Assembly: GCF_007859395.1 (NCBI RefSeq)
Contig: NZ_VOHD01000008.1
Span: 186,001 to 250,000, forward strand
Length of the DNA: 64,000 nucleotides
From: Planomicrobium sp. CPCC 101110
GTDB taxonomy: Bacteria; Bacillota; Bacilli; Bacillales_A; Planococcaceae
Reading direction: 5' to 3'
Position numbers and translations under genes: made by a program. The notes beneath the pieces are model-generated. The model saw nothing but the letters and a program-made list of their open reading frames with translations, searched no databases and had not been told where the DNA came from. Shown piece after piece: positions 1 through 7,913 of this stretch. Position 1 is the stretch's first letter, and each line of letters opens with the position of its first letter.

Positions 1-1
1 G

Positions 2-382
2 TTGTTTGCGATGGAACTGGATAAACGGTTAAAAGCCCATGGCTTCTCCACAAAAAGCTTTGCTTGCCATCCCGGAATTTCTGCGACGAATCTTTTTAAA
101 CTTGGCAATCGGGACGCACCCGGATTTTTGAAAAAGCTCGCCAACCGGATCCTTCAGCCTCCTGCCATGGGCGCGCTTCCAACAATCTATGCAGCGACTG
201 AACCCATATTGAACGGCGGCGAATATATCGGCCCCGACGGAAAAGGCCAACGAAAAGGATTCCCGGCACTCGATACTCCCCATTCTTCCGCAAACAACAA
301 AGCGGCATCGGAAAAACTATGGGAAGTCTCCGAAGAGCTGACAGGAGTAAAATTTGATTTCATAGAACAGAGACGGGCATAA
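2..382 (+). CDS. Short-chain dehydrogenase/reductase, C-terminal part (cut by window edge)
   Basis: The reading frame is open to the window edge, so this is the C-terminal 126 residues of a longer protein. The opening stretch (LFAMELDKRLKAHG) matches the helix that follows the catalytic Tyr-x-x-x-Lys in the retinol-dehydrogenase/protochlorophyllide-reductase-like SDR family, and the next segment (CHPGISATNL) is the usual post-catalytic PG loop before the substrate lid. The Rossmann nucleotide-binding half and the catalytic tyrosine lie outside the window. The family reduces or oxidises carbonyl or alcohol groups with NAD(P)H; the substrate cannot be told from this piece. Confidence 0.85.
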   Translation: MFAMELDKRLKAHGFSTKSFACHPGISATNLFKLGNRDAPGFLKKLANRILQPPAMGALPTIYAATEPILNGGEYIGPDGKGQRKGFPALDTPHSSANNKAASEKLWEVSEELTGVKFDFIEQRRA

Positions 383-483
383 CTTCCCGAAACGGCATAA
401 GATTTTCTTGAACCTAGGCTTATATTTAGGGAATCGGGTATAAGAATAAGGCAAGATGGCTTTTTATAAAAGGAGGTAATGTC

Positions 484-837
484 TTGGAATACCAACTTAC
501 AATCCGGTTGACGAGTGAAAAGAAAGGCTACTTTTGGCTTTTCGAGAGCGAGGAAGACACAATATCCATTTTTAATGAAGTCGTTGAAACCTTTGAACAA
601 TACGAGCCTAAGGATATGGATGGATTCATGAGGGAAAAAAGAAAAGAAATTGAGGAAACAGGCGAAACGCATGCAGTTCAAATTGATGTAACCAAAAAAG
701 AAAAGCATGTCGTCGTCCGCTCTGCTGCTTATAATGAGATGTGGTATGATGGAAAGCACTTTGAAGATATCTTCAATATTCTTACCGAACGATTAGGTAG
801 ACCGCAAGAATTGGAATTTGATTCCACTGCCACATGA
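484..837 (+). CDS. Small acidic protein of unknown function
   Basis: A 117-residue soluble protein that I do not recognise. The TTG start is chosen because a strong AAAGGAGG site (468-475) lies eight bases upstream. The chain is rich in Glu, Asp and Lys, has no signal peptide or membrane segment, and reads as a small mixed alpha/beta domain. It stands alone: the gene upstream ends 100 bases before it and a strong terminator follows 17 bases after its stop. No function is proposed. Confidence 0.75.
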   Translation: MEYQLTIRLTSEKKGYFWLFESEEDTISIFNEVVETFEQYEPKDMDGFMREKRKEIEETGETHAVQIDVTKKEKHVVVRSAAYNEMWYDGKHFEDIFNILTERLGRPQELEFDSTAT

Positions 838-853
838 ACCGCCCTTTCCTTTC

Positions 854-887
854 CCCCTTTGGCTTTTGAATTTGCCAAAGGGGTTTT
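854..887 (+). terminator. Intrinsic terminator after the small acidic protein
   Basis: A perfect 10-bp stem (CCCCTTTGGC / GCCAAAGGGG) with a 10-base loop is followed by TTTT. Confidence 0.85.
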
Positions 888-1011
888 ATGCGGGAAAAGC
901 AATAGGGCAGACAAGGCCAAGCCATTAACATTTCTGCTGTAAAAGCATATAATAAGCCTTGTGTTTTATTCGAGTGATGGCGCAGCCATCGGCTGATATG
1001 GAGGAGATTGT

Positions 1012-1923
1012 TTGAATGCAAAAGCTTTTTCACTGGCATTATTTTCAATTCTGATCTGGGGTTCATCGTTTGCGGCCATCCGCGTCAGTTTGCAGGGCGG
1101 ATACGACGCAGGACAGAATGTACTTGTCCGTTTTTCGATCGCATCCCTTCTTTTTCTCATATATGCGCTGTGGCCGGGAACGAAATTCCGGCTGCCGCAA
1201 AAAAGCGACATTGCACGGATCCTTCTGCTTGGCTGGATCGGCATCAGTGTTTACCATATATGCGTCACGTTCGGCATGGAAACCATCTCAGCCGGAACCG
1301 CAGGCATGCTGGTCGGATCCGGTCCCATCTTCACGGCATTGATCGCCGCATTCGTGTTGAAAGAACGCTTGACTGGGATTGGCTGGGTCGGTCTTGGCAT
1401 CGGTTTTATCGGCATCCTCTTTATCGCCTTTGGTTCTGCAGGAGCATCATTGACGTTAACAAGCGGCGCTTTGCTTGTGCTGATCGCAGCATTTGCCACG
1501 TCAATCTTTTTCGTTTTCCAAAAACCCTTGTTCGCCCGCTATTCTGCAATCGAGTTGACGGCTTATTTCACTTGGGCCGGCACGCTGCCATTTTTCATTT
1601 TTTCTCCGGGAATTTTTGAAATGCTGCAAAATGCGACGACAGAAGCCCATTTATCCACGCTTTACGTCGGCATATTCCCGGCTGCCATTGCGTATGCCAC
1701 TTGGTCTACCGCACTGTCCATCGAGAATGCCAGCTCTGTCTCCAGCCTTATCTACTTGGAGCCGGCGGTCGCCATTATTGTCGCTTGGCTGTGGCTTCAT
1801 GAACTTCCTGCTCCTTTGGCGCTCGTCGGAGGCGTTATTGCCATAGCCGGTGTGATTATCGTCAACGCGCTCGGCAAAAAGAATCATGATGTACCGAGAA
1901 AAGCTGCAGAATCTACCATGTGA
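1012..1923 (+). CDS. EamA/DMT-family transporter (RhaT/YdcZ-like permease)
   Basis: A 303-residue protein with about ten hydrophobic helices arranged as two EamA repeats, the usual length and architecture of the drug/metabolite transporter superfamily. The first helix carries the family signature region (SILIWGSSFAAIRVSL), and the second repeat has the conserved LEPAVAIIVAWLWLHE segment near residues 245-260. The TTG start is supported by GGAGGA at 1000-1005. Members export amino acids, metabolites or drugs across the membrane; the substrate is not predictable here. The gene is monocistronic, closed by a long hairpin 12 bases after the stop. Confidence 0.9.
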   Translation: MNAKAFSLALFSILIWGSSFAAIRVSLQGGYDAGQNVLVRFSIASLLFLIYALWPGTKFRLPQKSDIARILLLGWIGISVYHICVTFGMETISAGTAGMLVGSGPIFTALIAAFVLKERLTGIGWVGLGIGFIGILFIAFGSAGASLTLTSGALLVLIAAFATSIFFVFQKPLFARYSAIELTAYFTWAGTLPFFIFSPGIFEMLQNATTEAHLSTLYVGIFPAAIAYATWSTALSIENASSVSSLIYLEPAVAIIVAWLWLHELPAPLALVGGVIAIAGVIIVNALGKKNHDVPRKAAESTM

Positions 1924-1934
1924 TGAAAGTTGAA

Positions 1935-1975
1935 AAAGACACCGTCAAAATCATCTGATTTTGACGGTGTCTTTC
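1935..1975 (+). terminator. Intrinsic terminator after the EamA gene
   Basis: A perfect stem of about 16 bp (GACACCGTCAAAATCA and complement) with a two-base loop is followed by a T-rich tract. It is A/T-flanked on both sides, so it may also serve the minus-strand gene at 2037-2264. Confidence 0.88.
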
Positions 1976-2036
1976 TGCTTGCTGAAACGACATGCATCGT
2001 TTTGGCTACCACCTTAGCATTTGTCTCCTGTATTCT

Positions 2037-2264
2037 CTAAATGGGTTTCTTCACCCGTCTTGCGGTTTTGATGATCTTATCCCCTTTCGGCACATCGGCT
2101 TCATCTTCATCAGGTGCATTTTGGAATGGAGCGTCTGAATTCGTGCCTTCCCCGTCATTAATACCCATAAATTTTTGTGCTCTATCGGCCGCTTTATCCG
2201 CCTCAGTTTTGTTTTCTTTTGTTCGCTTGGATGAACCGTGTTCTGCTGAAGCGTCCGGTTTCAT
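2037..2264 (-). CDS. Small hydrophilic protein of unknown function
   Basis: A 75-residue, strongly hydrophilic protein rich in Lys, Glu, Asp, Ala and Gly, with no predicted membrane segment; probably largely unstructured. The ATG at 2264 is preferred because AAGGAAG lies eight bases upstream; an in-frame TTG at 2291 would add nine residues but has no such site. The gene faces the EamA gene and is divergent from the aldolase gene. The composition recalls small stress or spore-associated proteins of Firmicutes, but there is no motif to prove that. Confidence 0.6.
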   Translation of the reverse strand: MKPDASAEHGSSKRTKENKTEADKAADRAQKFMGINDGEGTNSDAPFQNAPDEDEADVPKGDKIIKTARRVKKPI

Positions 2265-2459
2265 TGCAAATTCTTCCTTATTGATTTTCAACTGTTATAG
2301 TTTTATGGTTCCTCAGTTTACCCTTCCCTATTTTTTCCTTCAACCTTTTATTTACAGAATAGTTCAATTTTTTAGAACACAAAAAGCCGAATTTTTGTTA
2401 CACTAATGGTGCAAGGCTACTGCTGATTTTCAGGAAAAATTATCTAAGGAGCTGGGACA

Positions 2460-3347
2460 ATGAATCAAGAACAATTCGATTTAGTGAAGAATGGAAAAGG
2501 ATTTATCGCCGCACTCGACCAAAGCGGCGGCAGCACACCAAAAGCGTTAAAGCTTTATGGAATTTCCGAAGACCAATATTCCAACGAAGACGAAATGTAT
2601 GACTTGATCCATGAAATGCGGACGCGGGTCATGACCGCCCCTTCTTTCAATTCCGAGTCAATTCTTGGCGCCATCCTTTTTGAACAGACAATGGACCGCG
2701 AAGTGGAAGGACAATATACGCCAGATTATCTATGGAAACAAAAAGGCGTCGTTCCTTTTTTGAAAGTGGACAAAGGGCTGGCTGATGAAAGCGATGGCGT
2801 TCAATTGATGAAACCCATTCCAAATTTGGATGAATTGTTGCAGCGAGCTAACGAACGGCATATTTTTGGAACAAAAATGCGTTCCGTCGTTAACGAACCA
2901 AATCCTGACGGCATCCGCAAAGTGGTCGACCAGCAATTTGAAGTCGCCAAGCAGATTCTTGCGGCGGGTCTCGTCCCTATCATAGAACCGGAAGTGAATA
3001 TCCATAGCCAAGACAAAGAAAAATGTGAAGAATTACTGAAACAAGAGCTCCTCAATGGTTTGGACCAGTTGAACGAAGACCAAAACGTCATGCTGAAGCT
3101 GACCATACCAACAGTCAACAACTTCTACCGCGAATTGATCGAACATCCTCGAGTCGTTCGAGTCGTTGCCCTTTCCGGCGGCTATTCCCGGAAAGAAGCA
3201 AACGAAAAACTGGCTGCCAACCACGGCCTGATTGCCAGCTTCTCCCGCGGCTTGTCTGAAGGAGTAAGCGCAAGCCAATCGGATGAGGAATTCAACGCGG
3301 CAATCAAAGATTCAATCCAGACGATTTACGAAGCTTCGATTACTTGA
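2460..3347 (+). CDS. fda: Fructose-bisphosphate aldolase class I
   Basis: A 295-residue protein that matches the short bacterial class I aldolases of staphylococci and relatives: [17 protein letters not shown] at the N-terminus, followed by PIIEPEVNI and [10 protein letters not shown]. It cleaves fructose 1,6-bisphosphate to dihydroxyacetone phosphate and glyceraldehyde 3-phosphate through a Schiff base; by family comparison Lys213 in MLKLTIP is the likely Schiff-base lysine (inference). Cytoplasmic; glycolysis and gluconeogenesis. AAGGAG lies just upstream of the ATG. The gene is monocistronic, with a strong terminator 30 bases downstream. Length is normal for the family. Confidence 0.95.
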   Translation: MNQEQFDLVKNGKGFIAALDQSGGSTPKALKLYGISEDQYSNEDEMYDLIHEMRTRVMTAPSFNSESILGAILFEQTMDREVEGQYTPDYLWKQKGVVPFLKVDKGLADESDGVQLMKPIPNLDELLQRANERHIFGTKMRSVVNEPNPDGIRKVVDQQFEVAKQILAAGLVPIIEPEVNIHSQDKEKCEELLKQELLNGLDQLNEDQNVMLKLTIPTVNNFYRELIEHPRVVRVVALSGGYSRKEANEKLAANHGLIASFSRGLSEGVSASQSDEEFNAAIKDSIQTIYEASIT

Positions 3348-3376
3348 ATAAAATATTTTATAAAAATGAATTATAA

Positions 3377-3420
3377 AAGGCGTTCCCGGCAACCTGTTCG
3401 GTTGCCGGGAATGCCTTTTC
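3377..3420 (+). terminator. Terminator between fda and the convergent aminotransferase
   Basis: A 16-bp stem (GGCGTTCCCGGCAACC with one G-T mismatch) and a five-base loop are followed by TTTTC. A-rich flanks upstream mean it can work for both converging genes. Confidence 0.85.
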
Positions 3421-3425
3421 CGTTT

Positions 3426-4625
3426 TTATTTTAACGCCATTGTGTTTTGCACTACTTCCCCTAACAGACGAATGCCCTGAATAATCTCCTCTTCACCCGC
3501 ATAACTGAATGACAGCCTTAAAAATTCCGTTCCTTCTTCCGGATTCAAGAAAAAGTACTTGCCCGGCACAAATGACACACCAGCAGCCAATGCTTTTGGC
3601 AACAGTTCCACCGTATCGATTCCAGCAACCTTGACCCAGACGAAATAGCCGCCTTCAGGCGTATACCATGAAACCGACGGCGGCAAGAACTCTTCCAAAG
3701 CTTTGATCATCACAGCGCATTTTGATCGGTATGCAGCACTTAATAACTTTAACCGTCCATCAAAATCAATGCTTTCAAGGAAGGCTGCCATTGTCGATTG
3801 GGAAAATGGATGGTGCAAATCTTTCTTGAACCAATTGAGTGTCGTAATCAGTTCCTCAGCTCCGGCCACCCATCCGATGCGCATGCCAGGCGCCACCACT
3901 TTCGAGAAGGAACCGATATGAAGCACACGATTTTGCTTATCCAGCGATTTTATCAAACGCGGATTGTTTTCGAAGCCAAGTTCGCCATAGGCATCGTCTT
4001 CCAAAATGAAAAACCCGTATTCTTCCGCAAGCGCCAAGACATGCTCCCTGCGTTCCTGTGACATTGTCGTCCCAGTGGGATTTTGTGAAGTTGGAATAAC
4101 ATACAGAATACGCGGCAAAGGTAAACCTTGCTCCTTTCGACCTTTTAGCATTTCCTCAAAGACCTCTGTTTGAAGCCCCTTCTCATCTACCGGCACGTCC
4201 ATAAACCGTTCGGTGTAATTCCGGAAAACTTCCAGCGCCTCCATGTACGTAGGCGATTCCAGCGCAACAAGCGCTTCATCATCCAGCAGCACGCGCGCCA
4301 CCAAGTCAATCGCCTGGCAAGCTCCTGAAGTGACCAGAAGTTCTTCATCCGAGACCCTTACATCCCGCGCCGCCAGCCGCTTTCGGATAATTTCCTTCAG
4401 CTCTGGAATTTTTGGGCTTCCTATGTACTGAAGCGGCAAATCCTTCTCCTTATCGAGCAGATGGACAACTGCCGACTTCAATTCTTCAGACGGCACCAGG
4501 GCCGGTTCGGGGTATCCCGAACTGAGGCGGATACAGCCTTTTGGCAGCACCGATAGCCATTGTCCCGGAGGGTCGTTTTTAAAAGCTAAGTTGATATCTT
4601 TTGAAAAAGGAATTTCTGCTTTCAT
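3426..4625 (-). CDS. PLP-dependent aminotransferase, class I/II (MocR-like fold without DNA-binding domain)
   Basis: A 399-residue fold-type I aminotransferase. The expected landmarks are present: the YIGSPKIPELKEII substrate loop near residue 67, TSGACQAIDL around 99-108, the Asn of QNPTGTTMS at 182, Asp211/Tyr213 in LEDDAYGEL, and the PLP lysine Lys242 in GSFSKVVAPGMRIGW. This set is typical of the 2-aminoadipate/multi-substrate aminotransferase group (LysN, PatA-like), which moves amino groups between amino acids and 2-oxo acids. No winged-helix domain is attached, so it is an enzyme rather than a MocR regulator. Substrate unknown. Monocistronic and convergent with fda. Confidence 0.9.
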   Translation of the reverse strand: MKAEIPFSKDINLAFKNDPPGQWLSVLPKGCIRLSSGYPEPALVPSEELKSAVVHLLDKEKDLPLQYIGSPKIPELKEIIRKRLAARDVRVSDEELLVTSGACQAIDLVARVLLDDEALVALESPTYMEALEVFRNYTERFMDVPVDEKGLQTEVFEEMLKGRKEQGLPLPRILYVIPTSQNPTGTTMSQERREHVLALAEEYGFFILEDDAYGELGFENNPRLIKSLDKQNRVLHIGSFSKVVAPGMRIGWVAGAEELITTLNWFKKDLHHPFSQSTMAAFLESIDFDGRLKLLSAAYRSKCAVMIKALEEFLPPSVSWYTPEGGYFVWVKVAGIDTVELLPKALAAGVSFVPGKYFFLNPEEGTEFLRLSFSYAGEEEIIQGIRLLGEVVQNTMALK

Positions 4626-4782
4626 ATCAGTTGTGCCCCTTTCTTGATGACAGTTTATTCATATTTCCATTCTACAGGTTGAAGCGCCCTTTGGCATTCA
4701 AACGCTTGAATAAACAGAAATTTCATATACCCATCTATTGATGCGGCTTCTTTTTCTCCTGTCAGAATCTATATAAAAGCAA

Positions 4783-4812
4783 AAGCGGAATTCAGTTGTG
4801 AATTCCGCTTCT
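4783..4812 (-). terminator. Terminator downstream of the HD-GYP gene
   Basis: A perfect stem AGCGGAATT / AATTCCGCT with an eight-base loop; read on the minus strand it is followed by TTGCTTTT. Confidence 0.7.
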
Positions 4813-4861
4813 TAACAAATTGCCCTAGAATTTTGAAATGCGTTTGCATACTGTCAAGCAG

Positions 4862-5767
4862 TTAGATTTTGCCTTCTTCTATTAATACTTTTTCAAAGGC
4901 TTCCACCACTTCTTTATCGTAATGGGTACCCACTAAACTCCTTATTTCGTCCAAAGCATATTGGGCATTGAAAGCTTTGCGGTAAGCGCGGTCCTCGGTC
5001 ATCGCATCATAAGTATCGCTTACGGCAATAATCTTAGCTTCTAACAGGATGTCATTTTTAGTCAAGCCGAAGGGATATCCTCTGCCGTCCAATCGTTCAT
5101 GATGCTGCGCGATAATTGGGCAAAGCTCTTCATAGACAGTCCCTTTCAGCATTTCCGCCCCATCAGCCGGATGCTTTTTTATAACTGCGAATTCTTCATC
5201 GGTAAGCCGGGAAGGTTTATTAAGGACACTTTCTGGAATATGGATTTTTCCAATATCATGCAAATAAGAAGCTTGGGTAATCAATTCTAACTGAACGGTA
5301 TCTAGTTTCATTTGCTTGGCTATCTTCACCGCATATTCCGCAACCCGATCGCTATGCATATATGTATACCGATCTTTTTCTTCAACTTTCTTAACAATGT
5401 CCATTAAAGAAGACATCTCTTTGCTTACATGAACAAAAACCGGTTCGGTTACTACCCAAAGAAAGGTGATATCCGATAAGGTAGTAAAATGGATAGGATC
5501 TGTAAGGCCTTGAGCAGTAAAGTGGTCTTGAGGCCCAAAGATCAACTTTTCGCCGTCAATTTCACAAGTCACTTCTCCTGACAAAATAAAGTAAAATTCC
5601 ATCGCATTTGGATTGTCGGAAGGATAAATATAAAAAAGTTTATTCTTTTCGATTGACTGCAATAACACTTCCGCTCCATTGCCGCGAGCTAGTAAACTAA
5701 TTTCACTTATGTCGAACCTTACTCTTTCAAGGGAAGCACCCTTTTTACTCGCTCTGAATCCTTTCAC
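4862..5767 (-). CDS. Cupin/HD-GYP protein, probable cyclic-di-GMP phosphodiesterase
   Basis: A 301-residue soluble protein. Residues about 15-115 form a cupin-like beta domain (FYFILSGEVTCEI followed by GPQDHF), probably a sensory module. Residues about 125-300 are a complete HD-GYP domain: HD at 170-171 in LHDIGKIHIP, the HHERLDGRGYP signature at 222-231, and the downstream SDTYDAMTEDRAYR motif. The intact GYP signature supports hydrolysis of c-di-GMP (family knowledge; activity inferred). The GTG start follows GGGGGT by seven bases. It is the last gene of a minus-strand c-di-GMP cluster, separated from the gene before it by a terminator-like hairpin, so it may have its own promoter or be a weaker distal gene. 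Confidence 0.88.
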   Translation of the reverse strand: MKGFRASKKGASLERVRFDISEISLLARGNGAEVLLQSIEKNKLFYIYPSDNPNAMEFYFILSGEVTCEIDGEKLIFGPQDHFTAQGLTDPIHFTTLSDITFLWVVTEPVFVHVSKEMSSLMDIVKKVEEKDRYTYMHSDRVAEYAVKIAKQMKLDTVQLELITQASYLHDIGKIHIPESVLNKPSRLTDEEFAVIKKHPADGAEMLKGTVYEELCPIIAQHHERLDGRGYPFGLTKNDILLEAKIIAVSDTYDAMTEDRAYRKAFNAQYALDEIRSLVGTHYDKEVVEAFEKVLIEEGKI

Positions 5768-5788
5768 ATCATTACCCCCAATAATTCA

Positions 5789-5823
5789 AGAAAAAAGAGT
5801 TCAAGGATAAGAACTCTTTTTTC
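5789..5823 (-). terminator. Hairpin between the secreted-protein gene and the HD-GYP gene
   Basis: A perfect 12-bp stem (AAAAAAGAGTTC / GAACTCTTTTTT) with an eight-base loop. The T run on the minus strand makes it a terminator for the upstream secreted-protein gene. Confidence 0.8.
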
Positions 5824-5858
5824 AATTATATCAACTTTTATCAGAAAACACTATGTTT

Positions 5859-6554
5859 TTAGTGTCTTCCAACTATTCTGATTGGGTCAATCCACACCCA
5901 TTGATGGCCGAAACGAACCAGTTTCCAGCTGCATTCAGCTAAGACCCCTTTTTTTCCCGCTTTTTCAATGGCATCGTTTGACATGAGAAGCGTCACATCA
6001 TAGCAATCTTTAATGACTACATCCAATTGTTTAACGTAAACATTTGTAGCTGCCACATACTTATTTGATTTGCTGTTTAGCTTGGCAGTCAAACTTTCAA
6101 TAGCCGCATACAGATCTTGGTTCGAGACATCAGTTCCTGTGCCTACAAGAGACATAAAAGCTTCAATATCTTGCTGGATCGCTGTAACATTTATTTCGGT
6201 TTTTTTGGCAATTACAGCAATTTTTTCTTCTAGTTCCGCAATCTTTTTATTCATTTCAATTACATCTGCCTTACTGTACGAACCTGATTGCACAGCTGCT
6301 TTAAGACTTTCTTTTTCTTGTTCTAATTTAAAAATCTCACTTTGTTCTATACTGCGAATTTTACTCAGATAGTCGCTTTGCAATCCATCCGCTTGTTCTA
6401 CAGCAAGCGCTATTTTTGCGTCAATTGCAATATTTGCATTTTCGATAATCTGTACCCCCTGCTCATACTGTCTGTCTCCTGCTGCAGCAAATACATTTGT
6501 ACTAAACCCTAGAAACAATGACATAACCAATACAATCGACACTATTTTCTTCAT
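5859..6554 (-). CDS. Secreted coiled-coil protein of unknown function
   Basis: A 231-residue protein with a clear Sec signal peptide (MKKIVSIVLVMSLFLGFS, probable cleavage after VFA-A near residue 24). Residues about 60-125 are charged and heptad-rich, predicted helical or coiled coil. The C-terminus (about 200-231) is aromatic and compact, ending WVWIDPIRIVGRH. GGAGG lies seven bases before the ATG. I do not recognise a family. It sits 16 bases downstream of the GGDEF gene and is almost certainly cotranscribed with it, suggesting an extracellular or wall-associated partner in c-di-GMP-linked surface behaviour (inference from context only). Confidence 0.8.
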   Translation of the reverse strand: MKKIVSIVLVMSLFLGFSTNVFAAAGDRQYEQGVQIIENANIAIDAKIALAVEQADGLQSDYLSKIRSIEQSEIFKLEQEKESLKAAVQSGSYSKADVIEMNKKIAELEEKIAVIAKKTEINVTAIQQDIEAFMSLVGTGTDVSNQDLYAAIESLTAKLNSKSNKYVAATNVYVKQLDVVIKDCYDVTLLMSNDAIEKAGKKGVLAECSWKLVRFGHQWVWIDPIRIVGRH

Positions 6555-6570
6555 CTAATAACCTCCATTT

Positions 6571-7803
6571 TTAATGTGCTAAAATCAATTTTTCCGCCTT
6601 ATTTTCTTCATATAAACACACTTGGTTTTTCCCTTTTCTTTTTGCTTCATAAAGAGCTTCGTCTGCTTTTTGGATCAATGATTGGATATCTTCGGCGTTT
6701 TCTGGGAAACTCGCTACACCCAAACTGATGCTCAAAGCAACTTTTTCATTTTTTTCACTTCGCAAGTTCAACTTTTCCACTTTTCTTCTTATGATTTCAG
6801 CATGCTGGAAAGCTGCTCCCTTGCTCGTTTCCGGTAAAATCATGACAAATTCCTCGCCGCCAAAACGTGCAGCTGTAAAATCATCCTGCAGACTTTGCTT
6901 GAATACTTGCCCTACAGCAGCAATCGCATCGTCGCCTACCGAATGCCCATAAGTATTGTTCACATCACGGAGATAATCCATATCTCCGAAAATCAATGAT
7001 AAAGACGTGCCATTTTTTTTACAAGCCATATACATTTCATTTATTTTTTCATCAAAATAGCGGTAGTTATGGATTCCGGTCTTTTCATCGATATAAATAA
7101 GTTCCGCTTTATTGGCCTTTTGCAGCAAGTTCTGCAGCAACAACGCCGGCGCAATCAAGAAAAGGATCAGATAAGGGTTGAAAAGATAAGTAATTGCCAG
7201 AACAGCCCCAGTTATCAATAAGATTCCTTCGGTGAAAACCGTATCCCCTTTGATCGCAGGACCCGTCCTCCAAGCTATGCCTTCATCTAAGCAAATAAGC
7301 GTGTTAATCAGAAATATCCGCAAGATACCGAAAAGCGCAGTGTTCATCAGCAAGGCCACTGTAAACAAAAGTTCTGAACTTGGGTTCGCTCCGGCAGTTC
7401 CTATAAAAACCGACGAGCTTACAAAACCTACAACAATGGTAGAAGAGGCGTTGAAATCAGGTCCGAGAAAAGGTTCAGGATGCTTTTTCCTTATCCGATC
7501 GGCCATATTGATCAAACATGAAATAACAATACTTAAAGCAAAAAGGGGAAAAGGCAAAATTATAAGTGCAGCAAATTCAATCACGCACCCTATTCCTGCC
7601 GAAAGTTTGGAATCGACAAAATCGAACAGCCCCCCGTGCCGCGCTAAGCATACCAGCAATAGCCACGTAGCAAACACAGGCGAATAAAGCTGTGATAAGT
7701 CTATGCCTCCAAAATGCCAACTGGCTGAAAAAACAGCAATCGCCACTATATTGCAAGTCCAGATAAAATACAATGCCTGTTTTGGATGTCTCTTGTTCAT
7801 CAT
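6571..7803 (-). CDS. Membrane diguanylate cyclase (GGDEF domain)
   Basis: A 410-residue protein. Residues 10-225 contain roughly six to seven hydrophobic segments forming an N-terminal membrane sensor; residues about 232-400 are a GGDEF domain with IFGDMDYLRDVNNTYGH (metal and GTP binding), the active-site GGEEF at 315-319 and SISLGVASFP. An intact GGEEF signature predicts synthesis of c-di-GMP from two GTP. The inhibitory I-site (RxxD five residues before the active site) is degraded here to SLQD, so product inhibition may be weak. GAGGTG precedes the two adjacent ATGs. It lies 110 bases downstream of the protease and 16 bases upstream of the secreted coiled-coil gene, probably in one operon. 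Confidence 0.92.
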   Translation of the reverse strand: MMNKRHPKQALYFIWTCNIVAIAVFSASWHFGGIDLSQLYSPVFATWLLLVCLARHGGLFDFVDSKLSAGIGCVIEFAALIILPFPLFALSIVISCLINMADRIRKKHPEPFLGPDFNASSTIVVGFVSSSVFIGTAGANPSSELLFTVALLMNTALFGILRIFLINTLICLDEGIAWRTGPAIKGDTVFTEGILLITGAVLAITYLFNPYLILFLIAPALLLQNLLQKANKAELIYIDEKTGIHNYRYFDEKINEMYMACKKNGTSLSLIFGDMDYLRDVNNTYGHSVGDDAIAAVGQVFKQSLQDDFTAARFGGEEFVMILPETSKGAAFQHAEIIRRKVEKLNLRSEKNEKVALSISLGVASFPENAEDIQSLIQKADEALYEAKRKGKNQVCLYEENKAEKLILAH

Positions 7804-7913
7804 CCTTCACCTCTTTAATATGTTCATGCGCTCTTTTCATCAATGCCCTAAGGTCATATTCCCTTGGAAGCGCACGAACAAATCGACCGAATTACTCAAA
7901 ACACGCTTCGGCA

